Source: VYFG01 sp022827325 (GTDB lineage: Bacteria; Pseudomonadota; Gammaproteobacteria; Arenicellales; Poriferihabitantaceae). Taken from it: a stretch of 49,205 nucleotides of DNA. Shown one piece after another: positions 34,782-43,700 of this stretch. A model generated the notes under the pieces. The model did not search any database, was not told the origin of the DNA, and worked only from the letters and a program-made list of their open reading frames with translations. The stretch is from assembly GCA_022827325.1 (NCBI GenBank), contig JAJDTE010000207.1, positions 1 through 49,205 of the forward strand. Reading direction: 5' to 3'. The translations under genes and the position numbers were made by a program. Position 1 is the stretch's first letter. Every line of letters starts with the position of its first letter.

Positions 34782-35555
34782 ATGAGTAATTCTCCTGACT
34801 CCGCAGATGTCGGGGAACGCCCGGTGCCACCAGCCGTTTGCGCAATTGTGGGCGCCGGAGAAGGTCTCGGCCGGGCGCTGGCGGCAAAGTTCGCGTCCAA
34901 GGGATTCGACCTGGCGCTGATCTCGCGGTCCCAGGCGAACAGCGCTGCCGCGATGAAGGCGGCGAAGGAAGGCAACGGCGCCTCCGATGTTCGGTTCTAC
35001 TCCGCCGATGCCACAGAAGCGGAAACCATCGTCGCCGCGCTTTCCGCCGTGCGGCATGACATGGGCGAGATCGACATCCTCATCTATAACGCGAGGGGGG
35101 ATTTCACGTCATGCGAGCCGCTGGAGATGTCTTACGACGCGCTTGAGGATGTCTTCCGGGTTGAGGTCATCGGCGCGTTCGCTGCGGCTAAAGCGGTTCT
35201 GCCGGCCATGATCAAGCGCTCCCGCGGCACCGTGTTTTTCTCAAGCGCCACGGCCGCCTATCGTGGATCGCGCACCCATCCGCTCTATGCCATCGGCAAG
35301 TTCGGATTGCGGGCGCTGTCGCAAAGCCTGACCAAGGCGTACGCCGGGGACGGTGTACATATCGTCCACGTCAGGCTGGACTGCGATCTTGATGTTCCGG
35401 TCATGCGAGAAATCTACGGTGACAGGTACGACCCGGAGAAGCTGGCAAGCCCCGACGAAGTCGCGGAAAGCTACTGGCTGACCCACCTTCAGCCGAGATC
35501 GGCATGGAGCAACGAGATCGAACTCAGGCCCTACACGGAAGTGTGGACCTGCTGA
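34782..35555 (+). CDS. short-chain dehydrogenase/reductase
   Basis: The 257-residue NAD(P)-dependent oxidoreductase has the Rossmann glycine motif GAGEGLG at 24-30, NAR at 103-105 in place of the usual NAG, Ser154/Ser155 (VFFSSATAAY) and the catalytic Tyr169-x3-Lys173 (YAIGKF). An Arg48 after strand 2 (LISRSQ) suggests NADPH preference. The substrate is unknown. It stands alone, with 204 gene-free bases before and 239 after it. Confidence 0.88.
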   Translation: MSNSPDSADVGERPVPPAVCAIVGAGEGLGRALAAKFASKGFDLALISRSQANSAAAMKAAKEGNGASDVRFYSADATEAETIVAALSAVRHDMGEIDILIYNARGDFTSCEPLEMSYDALEDVFRVEVIGAFAAAKAVLPAMIKRSRGTVFFSSATAAYRGSRTHPLYAIGKFGLRALSQSLTKAYAGDGVHIVHVRLDCDLDVPVMREIYGDRYDPEKLASPDEVAESYWLTHLQPRSAWSNEIELRPYTEVWTC

Positions 35556-35794
35556 GGGGAAAGTCGCGTTGAAATCACGGCAGACGTGCATCAGGCGAAA
35601 GACAGGCCCGGCATGCGACCGGCCGGGTACTTGTCTGACATGCCACGGGCTGTTCCTGGCAGCCGCGAGATCTCGGCAACACGCTTATACTTGTATTGGC
35701 GTCCGGCGCACTTGAAGTTGTCTCGCGCCAGGCCGACAGATCCAGAACCCATCCCCGCCAAGGTAGCCTGGAACCAAATTTGGAGTACCCGACA

Positions 35795-36433
35795 ATGTAC
35801 CAACTGTTCTACGCGCTAAGAAGCGCATCAATGGGCGTCCGGGTGATGCTGGAGGAACTTGACGTTCCCTACGAGCTGATCGAGTCGACGACCGACAGGA
35901 GCAAGCCGCGCCCGCCGGAACAAATGGCCGTGAACCCCAACGGATGGGTGCCGGTGCTGCTCTGGGATGGCGGCGCGATGTACGAATGCGCCGCCATCAC
36001 CGTGTTTCTGTGCGACCGGCACCCGGAAGCGAACCTGGCGCCCACAGTCAATGATCCCGCCCGGGCGCTCTACTTGCAGACACTGGTCTATTTCTCCAAC
36101 TCCATACAGAACGCCTATCAGCTCACGTACTATCCGGACCGTTTCGCCGATACGCCCGCAGGCGAGCCCGGCGCGCAGCAGCGCGGAAACCGGCGACTGT
36201 GGGAAACCTGGAAAGTCATAGACGACCAGATCGGCGGCAACGACTGGGTACTCGGAGACCGGTTCAGCGCCGCGGACATCTATCTGTTCATGCTGACTAC
36301 CTGGCTGCGGTCAGCCAAGGGGCATCCGGCCATTGAAGAGTTTCCCAACGTCAAGCGTATTGCCGATGCGGTTCTCAAGCGGCCGAGCGTTCAGATGGTC
36401 TATGAGCCCTGGATCGCGAATCCAAACTACTGA
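35795..36433 (+). CDS. glutathione S-transferase family protein
   Basis: The 212-residue protein has an N-terminal thioredoxin-like domain (MYQLFYALRSASMGVRVMLE, with the cis-Pro in WVPVLLWDG and the glutathione-binding Glu-Cys in AMYECAAITVFL) and an all-helical C-terminal domain containing the N-capping WVLGDRFSAADIYLFML. This is a complete cytosolic GST. It probably conjugates or reduces an electrophile; the substrate is unknown. The ATG at 35795 was chosen because it begins the first strand and has GGAG 10-13 bases upstream. A TATACT (35686-35691) and a perfect palindrome CGAGATCTCG (35666-35675) lie in the gap before it. Confidence 0.9.
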   Translation: MYQLFYALRSASMGVRVMLEELDVPYELIESTTDRSKPRPPEQMAVNPNGWVPVLLWDGGAMYECAAITVFLCDRHPEANLAPTVNDPARALYLQTLVYFSNSIQNAYQLTYYPDRFADTPAGEPGAQQRGNRRLWETWKVIDDQIGGNDWVLGDRFSAADIYLFMLTTWLRSAKGHPAIEEFPNVKRIADAVLKRPSVQMVYEPWIANPNY

Positions 36434-36450
36434 AAGACCTGCGGCAACAC

Positions 36451-36790
36451 ATGAATTGAGGGGCTGATTCCTTCCCTCGCATGGTCCGACAAGTTATCGA
36501 AGGGGAACCTCGCAGGTTATTGGTCTGTTACAGTGTCCGGTAATTTGCGATTGGTATTTCGTTTTCAAGATGGCCACGCCAACGACGTGGACCTGATCGG
36601 CTATCATGAGGAGCAAAGTGCCATGCCTATGAAAAATCCACCGCATCTAGGACATTCAGTGCGGCATGATTGCCTGGGCCATTGGAACTGAATGTGATGC
36701 CGGAACGCGTTTGGACATTCGTTGAGCACAACCTACCGCAACCTTGCCAAATAACACGGTTGCTACTTGCCGAGTTGAAAACGACCAAGG
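36451..36790 (+). pseudogene. decayed higBA toxin-antitoxin remnant
   Basis: In the 435-base gap after the GST gene, the frame from 36482 reads KGNLAGYWSVTVSGNLRLVF, then RFQDGHANDVDLIGYH. This matches the C-terminal half of HigB-type (RelE/ParE superfamily) toxins. The toxin's N-terminal half is missing. The frame runs without a stop into MPMKNPPHLGHSVRHDCL (from 36623), the start of a HigA antitoxin, and ends at a TGA at 36689. A one-base loss near 36677 explains the break: the shifted frame continues PLELNV. Faint helix-turn-helix similarity extends to about 36780. Composition is less GC-rich than the neighbours. Neither protein can be functional. Confidence 0.8.
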
Positions 36791-36868
36791 CATGAGCCCA
36801 TCCGTCTACCGCTGCCAAGACAGGACGGGGCCGACTCCATTCAAGCGAACACATACGAACAGCACATC

Positions 36869-37429
36869 ATGAGCAAGACAATGCATTTTCTGGACGCAGA
36901 CGAACTCGAAGCAGGGCTGCCGGACATTCTGGCATCCCCCAGGGATGAAGGGATCGTCAGGATGATCGTTCGTCGACCGGATACGGACGGGCGGGAAGTG
37001 GTGGAAGTGGGAGAACTGGATGTTGCTCACGGCCTCGTCGGCGACAACTGGCGCTCGCGGGGGAGCCGGATGACCGATGACGGCTCGGCGCATCCGGAGA
37101 TGCAGCTCAATCTGATGAACTCCCGGGTAATCTCGCTGGTGGCCGGGTCCGAGGACCGATGGGCGCTCGCGGGGGACCAGTTCTTTGTTGACCTGGATCT
37201 GGCCAAGGAGAACCTTCCCGCCGGCACCCGGCTTGCCATGGGCTCAGCGGTCGTCGAGGTGACCTCGGTCCCGCACCTCGGTTGCAAGAAGTTCTCCGCC
37301 CGATACGGGGTGGAAGCGACGAAGTTCGTGAACTCACGGCGCGGGAAGAATCTCTGCCTTCGGGGCATCAATGCGAAGGTCGTGAAGTCCGGCCGTGTCC
37401 GTACAGGGGACAGGATTCAAAGGGTGTAG
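36869..37429 (+). CDS. MOSC domain-containing protein
   Basis: The 186-residue protein resembles the stand-alone MOSC (MoCo sulfurase C-terminal) family. The conserved single Cys139 lies in SVPHLGCKKFSARYG, and AGDQFFVDLDLAKENLPAG and GLVGDNWRSRG are the other family blocks. MOSC proteins are linked to sulfur transfer or to molybdenum-cofactor enzymes such as YcbX/YiiM-type detoxifiers of N-hydroxylated compounds. No molybdoenzyme gene is nearby, so the role is open. Confidence 0.85.
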   Translation: MSKTMHFLDADELEAGLPDILASPRDEGIVRMIVRRPDTDGREVVEVGELDVAHGLVGDNWRSRGSRMTDDGSAHPEMQLNLMNSRVISLVAGSEDRWALAGDQFFVDLDLAKENLPAGTRLAMGSAVVEVTSVPHLGCKKFSARYGVEATKFVNSRRGKNLCLRGINAKVVKSGRVRTGDRIQRV

Positions 37430-37501
37430 CTTTCTCCCGGCAAGCGGGCTGCCCATTTACCGGGGAGGGGTCGAACCTGCAGGACTGCGGTGGATGGATT
37501 C

Positions 37502-37573
37502 TGCCATGTCATGACATCCTCCATGGCAGGACATTGCCTGGCGAAATACCGGTTCGGGTGATATGGGCCAGGC
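37502..37573. repeat. cluster of inverted repeats between MOSC gene and argD
   Basis: Three symmetric elements lie side by side: a perfect 12-base palindrome ATGTCATGACAT (37506-37517), arms TGCCATG and CATGGCA (37502-37508 and 37522-37528) that overlap it, and arms GCCTGGC and GCCAGGC (37536-37542 and 37567-37573). The stretch is in the tail-to-tail gap between the MOSC gene and the aminotransferase gene. It could be RNA structure, an operator, or a short repeat element. Confidence 0.55.
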
Positions 37574-37591
37574 ACTGATGGATCTGCCGGA

Positions 37592-37620
37592 CGGTACCCC
37601 GGCGGACGTACCGGACTTTT
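37592..37620 (+). terminator. probable rho-independent terminator of the MOSC gene
   Basis: Arms CGGTAC (37592-37597) and GTACCG (37608-37613) flank a 10-base GC-rich loop and are followed by GACTTTT on the plus strand. The element ends three bases before the stop of the convergent aminotransferase gene. The stem is short and the T run has only four bases, so strength is uncertain. Confidence 0.5.
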
Positions 37621-37622
37621 GA

Positions 37623-38879
37623 TCAGGGGTCGGCGGTTTTCGCCAGCGCATCGCCGAGAATCCCGACGGCGCGGCGTATCTGGTCGTCCCCGATCGTGAG
37701 GGCCGGCGCGAAACGCAGCACATTGTCCCCCGCCATCAGGATCAGCAAACCCTCCTCGGTACACTGGCGGAGCACATCCCTCGCCCGGTTCTGCCAGGGT
37801 CCCTGCAGTTCGGCGCCAAGGAGCAGGCCGGTGCCCCGGATGCACTCGAATGCGCCATGCCCGTCCTGCAGGCCGGCTAGTTCACCGCGCAGCAGGGCGC
37901 TTTTTTCCCGTACCGATTCCAGCAGGGCCGGGTCGGCCACGATATCAAGCAGCCGGCTGGCGACGGCGCAGGCCATGGGGTTGCCGCCGAAGGTGCTGCC
38001 ATGGGTACCGACCTTCAACGATTCGGCGATCGCGGCAGTGGTCATCATGGCGCCGATGGGAAAACCCCCGCCGAGCCCCTTGGCACTGGTCAGGATGTCC
38101 GGGGTCACATCGAGCTGCTCGTACATGAACAGGGTACCGGAACGGCCGACGCCGGTCTGGACCTCATCCAGGATCAGGAGAGCCCCGTGCCGCGTACACA
38201 GGTCCCGGGCAGCCCGGTTGAACTCCGGGGTCGCCGGGTTGACGCCGCCCTCTCCCTGGACCGGCTCGAGTATCACCGCGGCAGTGCGGTCGCTGACCGC
38301 CTCTCCGAGAGCCGCAACATCGTTGAACGGCAGATGGGTAATGTCTCCGGGCTTGGGGCCGAAGCCGTCACTGTACTTCTGCTGTCCGCCCACGCAGACC
38401 GTGAAAAAGGTCCGGCCGTGGAACGAGTTGTCGAAGGCGATGATCTCGGTCTTTTCTTCCCCGTGCTGCTCGATCGAGTGCCGCCGCGCCAGTTTCAGCG
38501 CCGCCTCGTTGACCTCCGCGCCGGAGTTGGCAAAGAACACGCGCTCCGCGAACGTGAGGTCTATCAGCCGCTGCGCCAATCCGATGGCTGGCCGGTTGGT
38601 GAGCAGGTTGCTCACATGCCAGAATTTTCCCGCCTGTTCCGTCAGGGCCTCCACCAGCGCCGGGTGGGCATGGCCGAGCGCGCTCACCGCGATGCCCGCC
38701 GCCAGGTCGAGATAGGATTTGCCGTCGGTATCCCAGAGCACCGAGCCTTCGCCCCGGTCCGGGATGAGGGCCATGGGCGCATAGTTCGGGACCATGACCT
38801 GGTCATAGACCTCCCGGTCGGTTGTGCCGGGGCGGTCCGGGCTCTTTTCGCCGAGCGCTTCGGCGGTCTGCACTGCCAT
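37623..38879 (-). CDS. argD: acetylornithine aminotransferase (ArgD family)
   Basis: The 418-residue class III PLP aminotransferase carries LDLAAGIAVSALGHAHP, FFANSGAEVNEAALKLAR, the cofactor Asp in LILDEVQTGVGRSG and the Schiff-base Lys267 in LTSAKGLGGGFP. THGSTFGGNPMACAVA completes the active site from the partner subunit. It most likely makes N-acetylornithine in arginine synthesis; AstC and succinyl-DAP aminotransferase share these motifs and cannot be excluded. It is divergent from the ETF-ubiquinone oxidoreductase gene across 142 bases. Confidence 0.9.
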   Translation of the reverse strand: MAVQTAEALGEKSPDRPGTTDREVYDQVMVPNYAPMALIPDRGEGSVLWDTDGKSYLDLAAGIAVSALGHAHPALVEALTEQAGKFWHVSNLLTNRPAIGLAQRLIDLTFAERVFFANSGAEVNEAALKLARRHSIEQHGEEKTEIIAFDNSFHGRTFFTVCVGGQQKYSDGFGPKPGDITHLPFNDVAALGEAVSDRTAAVILEPVQGEGGVNPATPEFNRAARDLCTRHGALLILDEVQTGVGRSGTLFMYEQLDVTPDILTSAKGLGGGFPIGAMMTTAAIAESLKVGTHGSTFGGNPMACAVASRLLDIVADPALLESVREKSALLRGELAGLQDGHGAFECIRGTGLLLGAELQGPWQNRARDVLRQCTEEGLLILMAGDNVLRFAPALTIGDDQIRRAVGILGDALAKTADP

Positions 38880-38962
38880 GGGTATTACGTTGATAGAGAA
38901 TGCCGTTTTGGGAGTGGTATTCTAACGGGTTCATCTGCAAAATATCAGGCACAATATCTTGA

Positions 38963-38985
38963 ATTGCCGGAGATTTTTCGGCAAT
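38963..38985. repeat. inverted repeat in the argD/ETF-QO divergent gap
   Basis: Perfect 7-base arms ATTGCCG and CGGCAAT surround a 9-base A/T-rich centre about 40 bases before the ETF-ubiquinone oxidoreductase ATG. The spacing and symmetry would suit a dimeric regulator's operator; it could also form a hairpin in the leader of the oxidoreductase message. No T run follows that would make it a terminator. Confidence 0.45.
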
Positions 38986-39021
38986 CGGCGTTTCCCCATT
39001 CCGTAGAACACCCCGAGCATC

Positions 39022-40677
39022 ATGTCAGAAGAAATCGTCGAACGCGAATCCATGGAAGTGGATGTCGTCATCGTGGGCGGGGGGCCGGCCGGCCTTGCCG
39101 CCGCCTGCCGGCTCATGCAGCTGGCCGGCGAACGGGAACAGGAGATCAGCGTGGTGCTGCTGGAGAAGGGTTCCGAGGTCGGTGCCCATATCCTGTCCGG
39201 CGCGGTGTTCGAACCACGGGCGCTCAATGAGCTCTTCCCGGACTGGAAGGACCGCGGCGCCCCCCTCGATACGCCGGTGACCAGGGACCGGGTCCTGATG
39301 TTCCGCAACGCCAGCAAGGCCTTCGACATGCCGCACTGGATGCATCCGAAACCCATGCGCAATGACGGCAACTACATCATCAGCCTCGGCGATGTCTGCC
39401 GCTGGCTGGGGGAGCAGGCGGAGTCCCTCGGAGTGGAGGTTTTCCCGGGATTCCCTGCATCCGAAGTGCTGTTCCACGAGGACGGCTCGATCAAGGGCGT
39501 GGCCACCGGCGAGATGGGGCGCGGCAGGGACGGTACCGCCAAGGCTTCCTACGAACCCGGTATGGAACTGCACGCCAGGGTGACCCTGTTCGCCGAGGGC
39601 TGCCGCGGCCATCTCGGCAAGCAGCTCATCCGGCACTTCGGACTTGACGAGGGCCGCGATACCCAGCATTACGCCATCGGCATCAAGGAGCTCTGGAAAA
39701 TCGACCCATCCAGGCACCAGCCGGGGCTGGTGCTCCACGGCGCCGGATGGCCCCTGAACGAATCGGGCTCCACCGGCGGATCGTTCCTCTACCATCTTGG
39801 CGAGGACCTGGTGTCCATGGGCCTGATCACGGACCTGTCCTACAGCAATCCGCACGTCTCCCCGTTCGACGAATTGCAGCGCTTCAAGCAACACCCGGAA
39901 ATCCGGGAGCATCTCGAGGGCGGCGAACGCATCGCCTACGGCGCCCGGGCGATCACCAAGGGCGGCCTGAACGCCCTGCCGAAAATGGTCATGCCCGGCG
40001 GCCTGCTGATCGGCTGTGACGCGGGCACCCTGAATTTCTCCAAGATCAAGGGCTCCCACACTGCCATGAAATCCGGCATGCTGGCCGCGGAAACGGTGGC
40101 GGATGTCCTTGCGGGCAATGCATCGCTCAAGGACTACGAATCCCGGTTCAGGGACTCCTGGCTCCACCAGGAGCTTCACCGGTCACGCAATTTCGGCGCG
40201 GCCATCCACAAGTTCGGCACGTGGATTGGCGGCTCCTGGAACTACATCGAGCAGAACATCTTCGGCGGCCGGCTGCCCGTCACGCTGAAGGATCCGAAAC
40301 CGGATCACGAGGCACTGCGCCCCGCCGGCGAGTGCAAGACCATCCCCTATCCCAAGCCCGACGGGGTGATCACCTTCGACAAGACCTCCTCCGTCTACCT
40401 GTCCAGCACCAACCACGAGGAGGACCAGCCGGTCCACCTCCGCCTGGCCGAGCCGGAACGGGCGGTACCCGTCAATTTCGAGCGCTACGGCGGTCCGGAA
40501 GAACGGTTCTGCCCGGCCGGGGTGTATGAATACGTCGATAAAGACAGTGCGCCGGAGCTGCGCATCAACGCCCAGAACTGCGTGCACTGCAAGACATGCG
40601 ACATCAAGGACCCGACGGAAAACATCACCTGGGTCTCGCCTGAAGGCACGGGGGGGCCGAACTACACCGGGATGTAG
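39022..40677 (+). CDS. electron transfer flavoprotein-ubiquinone oxidoreductase
   Basis: The 551-residue inner-membrane enzyme takes electrons from ETF and reduces ubiquinone. The FAD-binding DVVIVGGGPAGLAAACRL is at the N-terminus, GAHILSGAVFEPRAL and the membrane-associated ubiquinone region follow, GGLLIGCDAGTLN is conserved, and the C-terminal [4Fe-4S] cluster is bound by the Cys of RFCPAGVYEY and by CVHCKTCDIKDP. The end, GTGGPNYTGM, is the family C-terminus. The ETF alpha and beta genes are not in the window. Confidence 0.97.
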   Translation: MSEEIVERESMEVDVVIVGGGPAGLAAACRLMQLAGEREQEISVVLLEKGSEVGAHILSGAVFEPRALNELFPDWKDRGAPLDTPVTRDRVLMFRNASKAFDMPHWMHPKPMRNDGNYIISLGDVCRWLGEQAESLGVEVFPGFPASEVLFHEDGSIKGVATGEMGRGRDGTAKASYEPGMELHARVTLFAEGCRGHLGKQLIRHFGLDEGRDTQHYAIGIKELWKIDPSRHQPGLVLHGAGWPLNESGSTGGSFLYHLGEDLVSMGLITDLSYSNPHVSPFDELQRFKQHPEIREHLEGGERIAYGARAITKGGLNALPKMVMPGGLLIGCDAGTLNFSKIKGSHTAMKSGMLAAETVADVLAGNASLKDYESRFRDSWLHQELHRSRNFGAAIHKFGTWIGGSWNYIEQNIFGGRLPVTLKDPKPDHEALRPAGECKTIPYPKPDGVITFDKTSSVYLSSTNHEEDQPVHLRLAEPERAVPVNFERYGGPEERFCPAGVYEYVDKDSAPELRINAQNCVHCKTCDIKDPTENITWVSPEGTGGPNYTGM

Positions 40678-40770
40678 TCCCGGCAAGCGGCCCGGCGCCC
40701 TGGGCCGGCTGCCCGGGTCGGCAAGGCAGCAGGGATGGATTCTTCGATACGGTCCCGGATCGACGGCCTG

Positions 40771-43700
40771 TCAGTCAACCCACAGGCGTGCATTGAAGAA
40801 CATCCGCATCCAGGGACTGTCCTCGCCCCAGGAGTCCGGATGCCAGGAATTCGTCACCGTGCGGAACACCCGCTCGGGGTGCGGCATCATGATGGTGACG
40901 CGCCCGTCCGCGTTGGTCAGTCCGGTGATGCCGGCGGGTGAGCCGTTGGGATTCAGGGGATAGGTTTCCGTGACCCGGTGACGGTTGTCGACGAAACGCA
41001 TGACCACCTGCCCCGATTCCTCCAGTCCCTGCAGGCGCTCGGGGGATTCCATCCAGACCCTGCCCTCCCCGTGGGCGACGGACACCGGCAGTCTCGCCCC
41101 CGCCATGCCCCGCAGCAGCATGGAACGGTCCGACTCCACCGCCACGGTCACAAACCGGGCCTCGTACTGCTCCGAAGCGTTGCGCACGAACCCGGGCCAG
41201 TCATCCGTTCCGGGAATCAGCTCGCGAATCGCGGCCATCATCTGGCAGCCATTGCAGACCCCGAGGGCGAAAGTGTCCGGACGATGAAAGAAGGCGGCGA
41301 ACTGCTCGCGCAGGGCGGCATTGAACAGGATCGACTTGGCCCAGCCCTCCCCCGCACCCAGAACATCGCCGTAGGAAAATCCCCCGCATGCGGCAAGCCC
41401 GCGGAAGTCATCCAGAGCAGCCCCTTCGGCGAGATCCGTCATGGCGAGGTCCACGGTCTCGAATCCCGCGCGGTCGAATGCCGCCGCCATCTCGAGTTGC
41501 CCGTTCACACCCTGCTCCCGCAGGATCGCCACCCGGGGCCTCGCCCTGCCCGTGATTGCGGGCGCCTGGCGGGGGTCCCGAGGCAAAACGGGGCGGATTC
41601 CGGGATCGTCGAGGTCGAATATCCGGTCGTATTCCTCCCGGGCGCAGCGGGGATTGTCCCGCAGGGACTGCATGTGGAAGGTCACGGAGGACCAGGACCG
41701 GTGGAGCGCGTTCCGCTCAAGGAACAACAGTTCCGTGCCGCCGGACCGGATCCTGATCGCATTTCCCGCCACGGGCCGGCCGAGAGGTACGGACACGTCC
41801 GACAAACCCCACCGGGACAGCGTCCGGAGGAATTCGTCCCTCGATCCCCCGGGGACCTGGACCACCATCCCGAGCTCCTCGCTGAACAGCCGCCCGAAGG
41901 GGTCTCCGGGGGGCAGATCGATCTCGAGGCCGCAGCGGGAAGCGAAGCACATCTCCGCCAGCGTGGCAGCGAGGCCTCCGTCGGACCGGTCATGGCAGGC
42001 GATGGCCAGGCCCTCCTCCCGCAAGGTCTGCATGACGCGGAGAAAGGCCTTCAGCAGGTCCGCGTCCACGTCCGGGGCGACGTCGCCCATCTGCCCGGTG
42101 ACCTGCGCCAGCACGGATCCGCCGAGCCGGTTCTGCCCGGCGCCCAGGTCGATGAGCCACAGCTCCGACTGTCCATCCGGGACAAGCAGCGGGGTCAGTG
42201 TCCGCCGCACGTCCGGGACGGGGGAAAACGCGGTGATGACCAGGGAAAGCGGCGCGACCACCTTGTGTTCCCGGCCCTGCTCCTGCCAGCGTGTCGTCAT
42301 GGACATGGAATCCTTGCCCACGGGTATGGATATGCCGAGGGCCGGGCAAAGCTCCATGGCAACCGCCTCCACGGTCCGGTACAGCGCCGCATCCTGGCCC
42401 GGCTCGCCGGCAGCCACCATCCAGTTGGCGGACAGCTTGATCCCGCTGCCGTCGCCGATGTCCGCGGCCGACAGGTTGGTCAGGGCCTCGCCGATGGCCA
42501 TGCGCCCGCTGGCAGGCCCATCGATCACCGCCAGCGGTGTCCGCTCGCCAATGGCCATCGCCTCCCCGGTGCAACCCTGGTACCCGCTCAGTGTGACCGC
42601 AACGTCCGCCACCGGGACCTGCCAGGGCCCCACCATCTGGTCCCGCGCGATCAGGCCGGACACGCTGCGGTCCCCGATGGTCACCAGGAAGGTCTTGTCC
42701 GCCACCGGGGGAAAAGAGAGCACCCGGTGAAACGCCTCCTCCAGGGACAGCCCGGCAGTGTCCACGGGCACGGCGCCGGCAGCCGCGCTTTGGACATCGC
42801 GCCGCATTTTCGGCGGCAACCCGAACAGCAGGGACATGGGCAGGCCGATGGGGTCGGGCAGGGATCCGGCGAAATGGCTGTCGGCGAGCCTGAGTTCCTC
42901 CGCCGCGGTGGCCTCCCCCGCGAGGGCGTACAGGCAGCGTTCGCGCCGGCAGATGTCGGCGAATTCATCCAGACGGTCCGGCCTCACCGCCAGCACGTAA
43001 CGCTCCTGGGATTCGTTGCACCACACCTGCATGGGGGACATGCCGGGCTCGTCAATGAGCAGGGAGCGCAGTTCGAAGCGGCCGCCGCGGCCCGCATCGT
43101 GCAGCAGTTCGGGCAGGGCGTTGGAAAGCCCCCCCGCGCCCACGTCATGGATGGAAAGTATCGGGTTCTGCTCCCCCAGGGCGCAGCAGCTGTCGATCAC
43201 CTCCTGGCACCGGCGCTGCATCTCCGGGTTGCCCCGCTGCACGGAAGCATAGTCCAGCGCCTCGGAACTGCTGCCGGTCGCCACGCTGGAAGCCGCCCCG
43301 CCGCCAAGGCCGATCAGCATGGCCGGCCCCCCCAGCACCACGATGGGGGCACCCGGCGGGATGTCCGCCTTGTGGATGTGGCCCGGGCGGATGCTGCCGA
43401 GGCCGCCGGCGAGCATGATGGGCTTGTGGTAGCCGAGGCGTTCGCGGGGTGCCCCGGCAGGCTGCTCGAAGGTCCGGAAGTAGCCGCAGATGTTTGGGCG
43501 GCCGAACTCGTTGTTGAACGCCGCCGCGCCGACGGGCCCCTCGAGCATGATCTGCAGTGGACTTGCGATTCTCGCCGGCCGGGATTCCTCCATTTCCCAG
43601 GGACGCCGGTATCCGGGAATCCGCAGGTGGGACACGGAGAAGCCCGCCAGCCCGGCCTTGGGCTTCCCGCCGCGGCCGGCCGCGCCCTCGTCCCGGATTT

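Noticed and set aside
40688..40707. Hairpin with arms CGGCCC and GGGCCG between the convergent ETF-QO and purL genes
   Set aside because: No T run on either strand and six-base GC arms are expected by chance at this composition.
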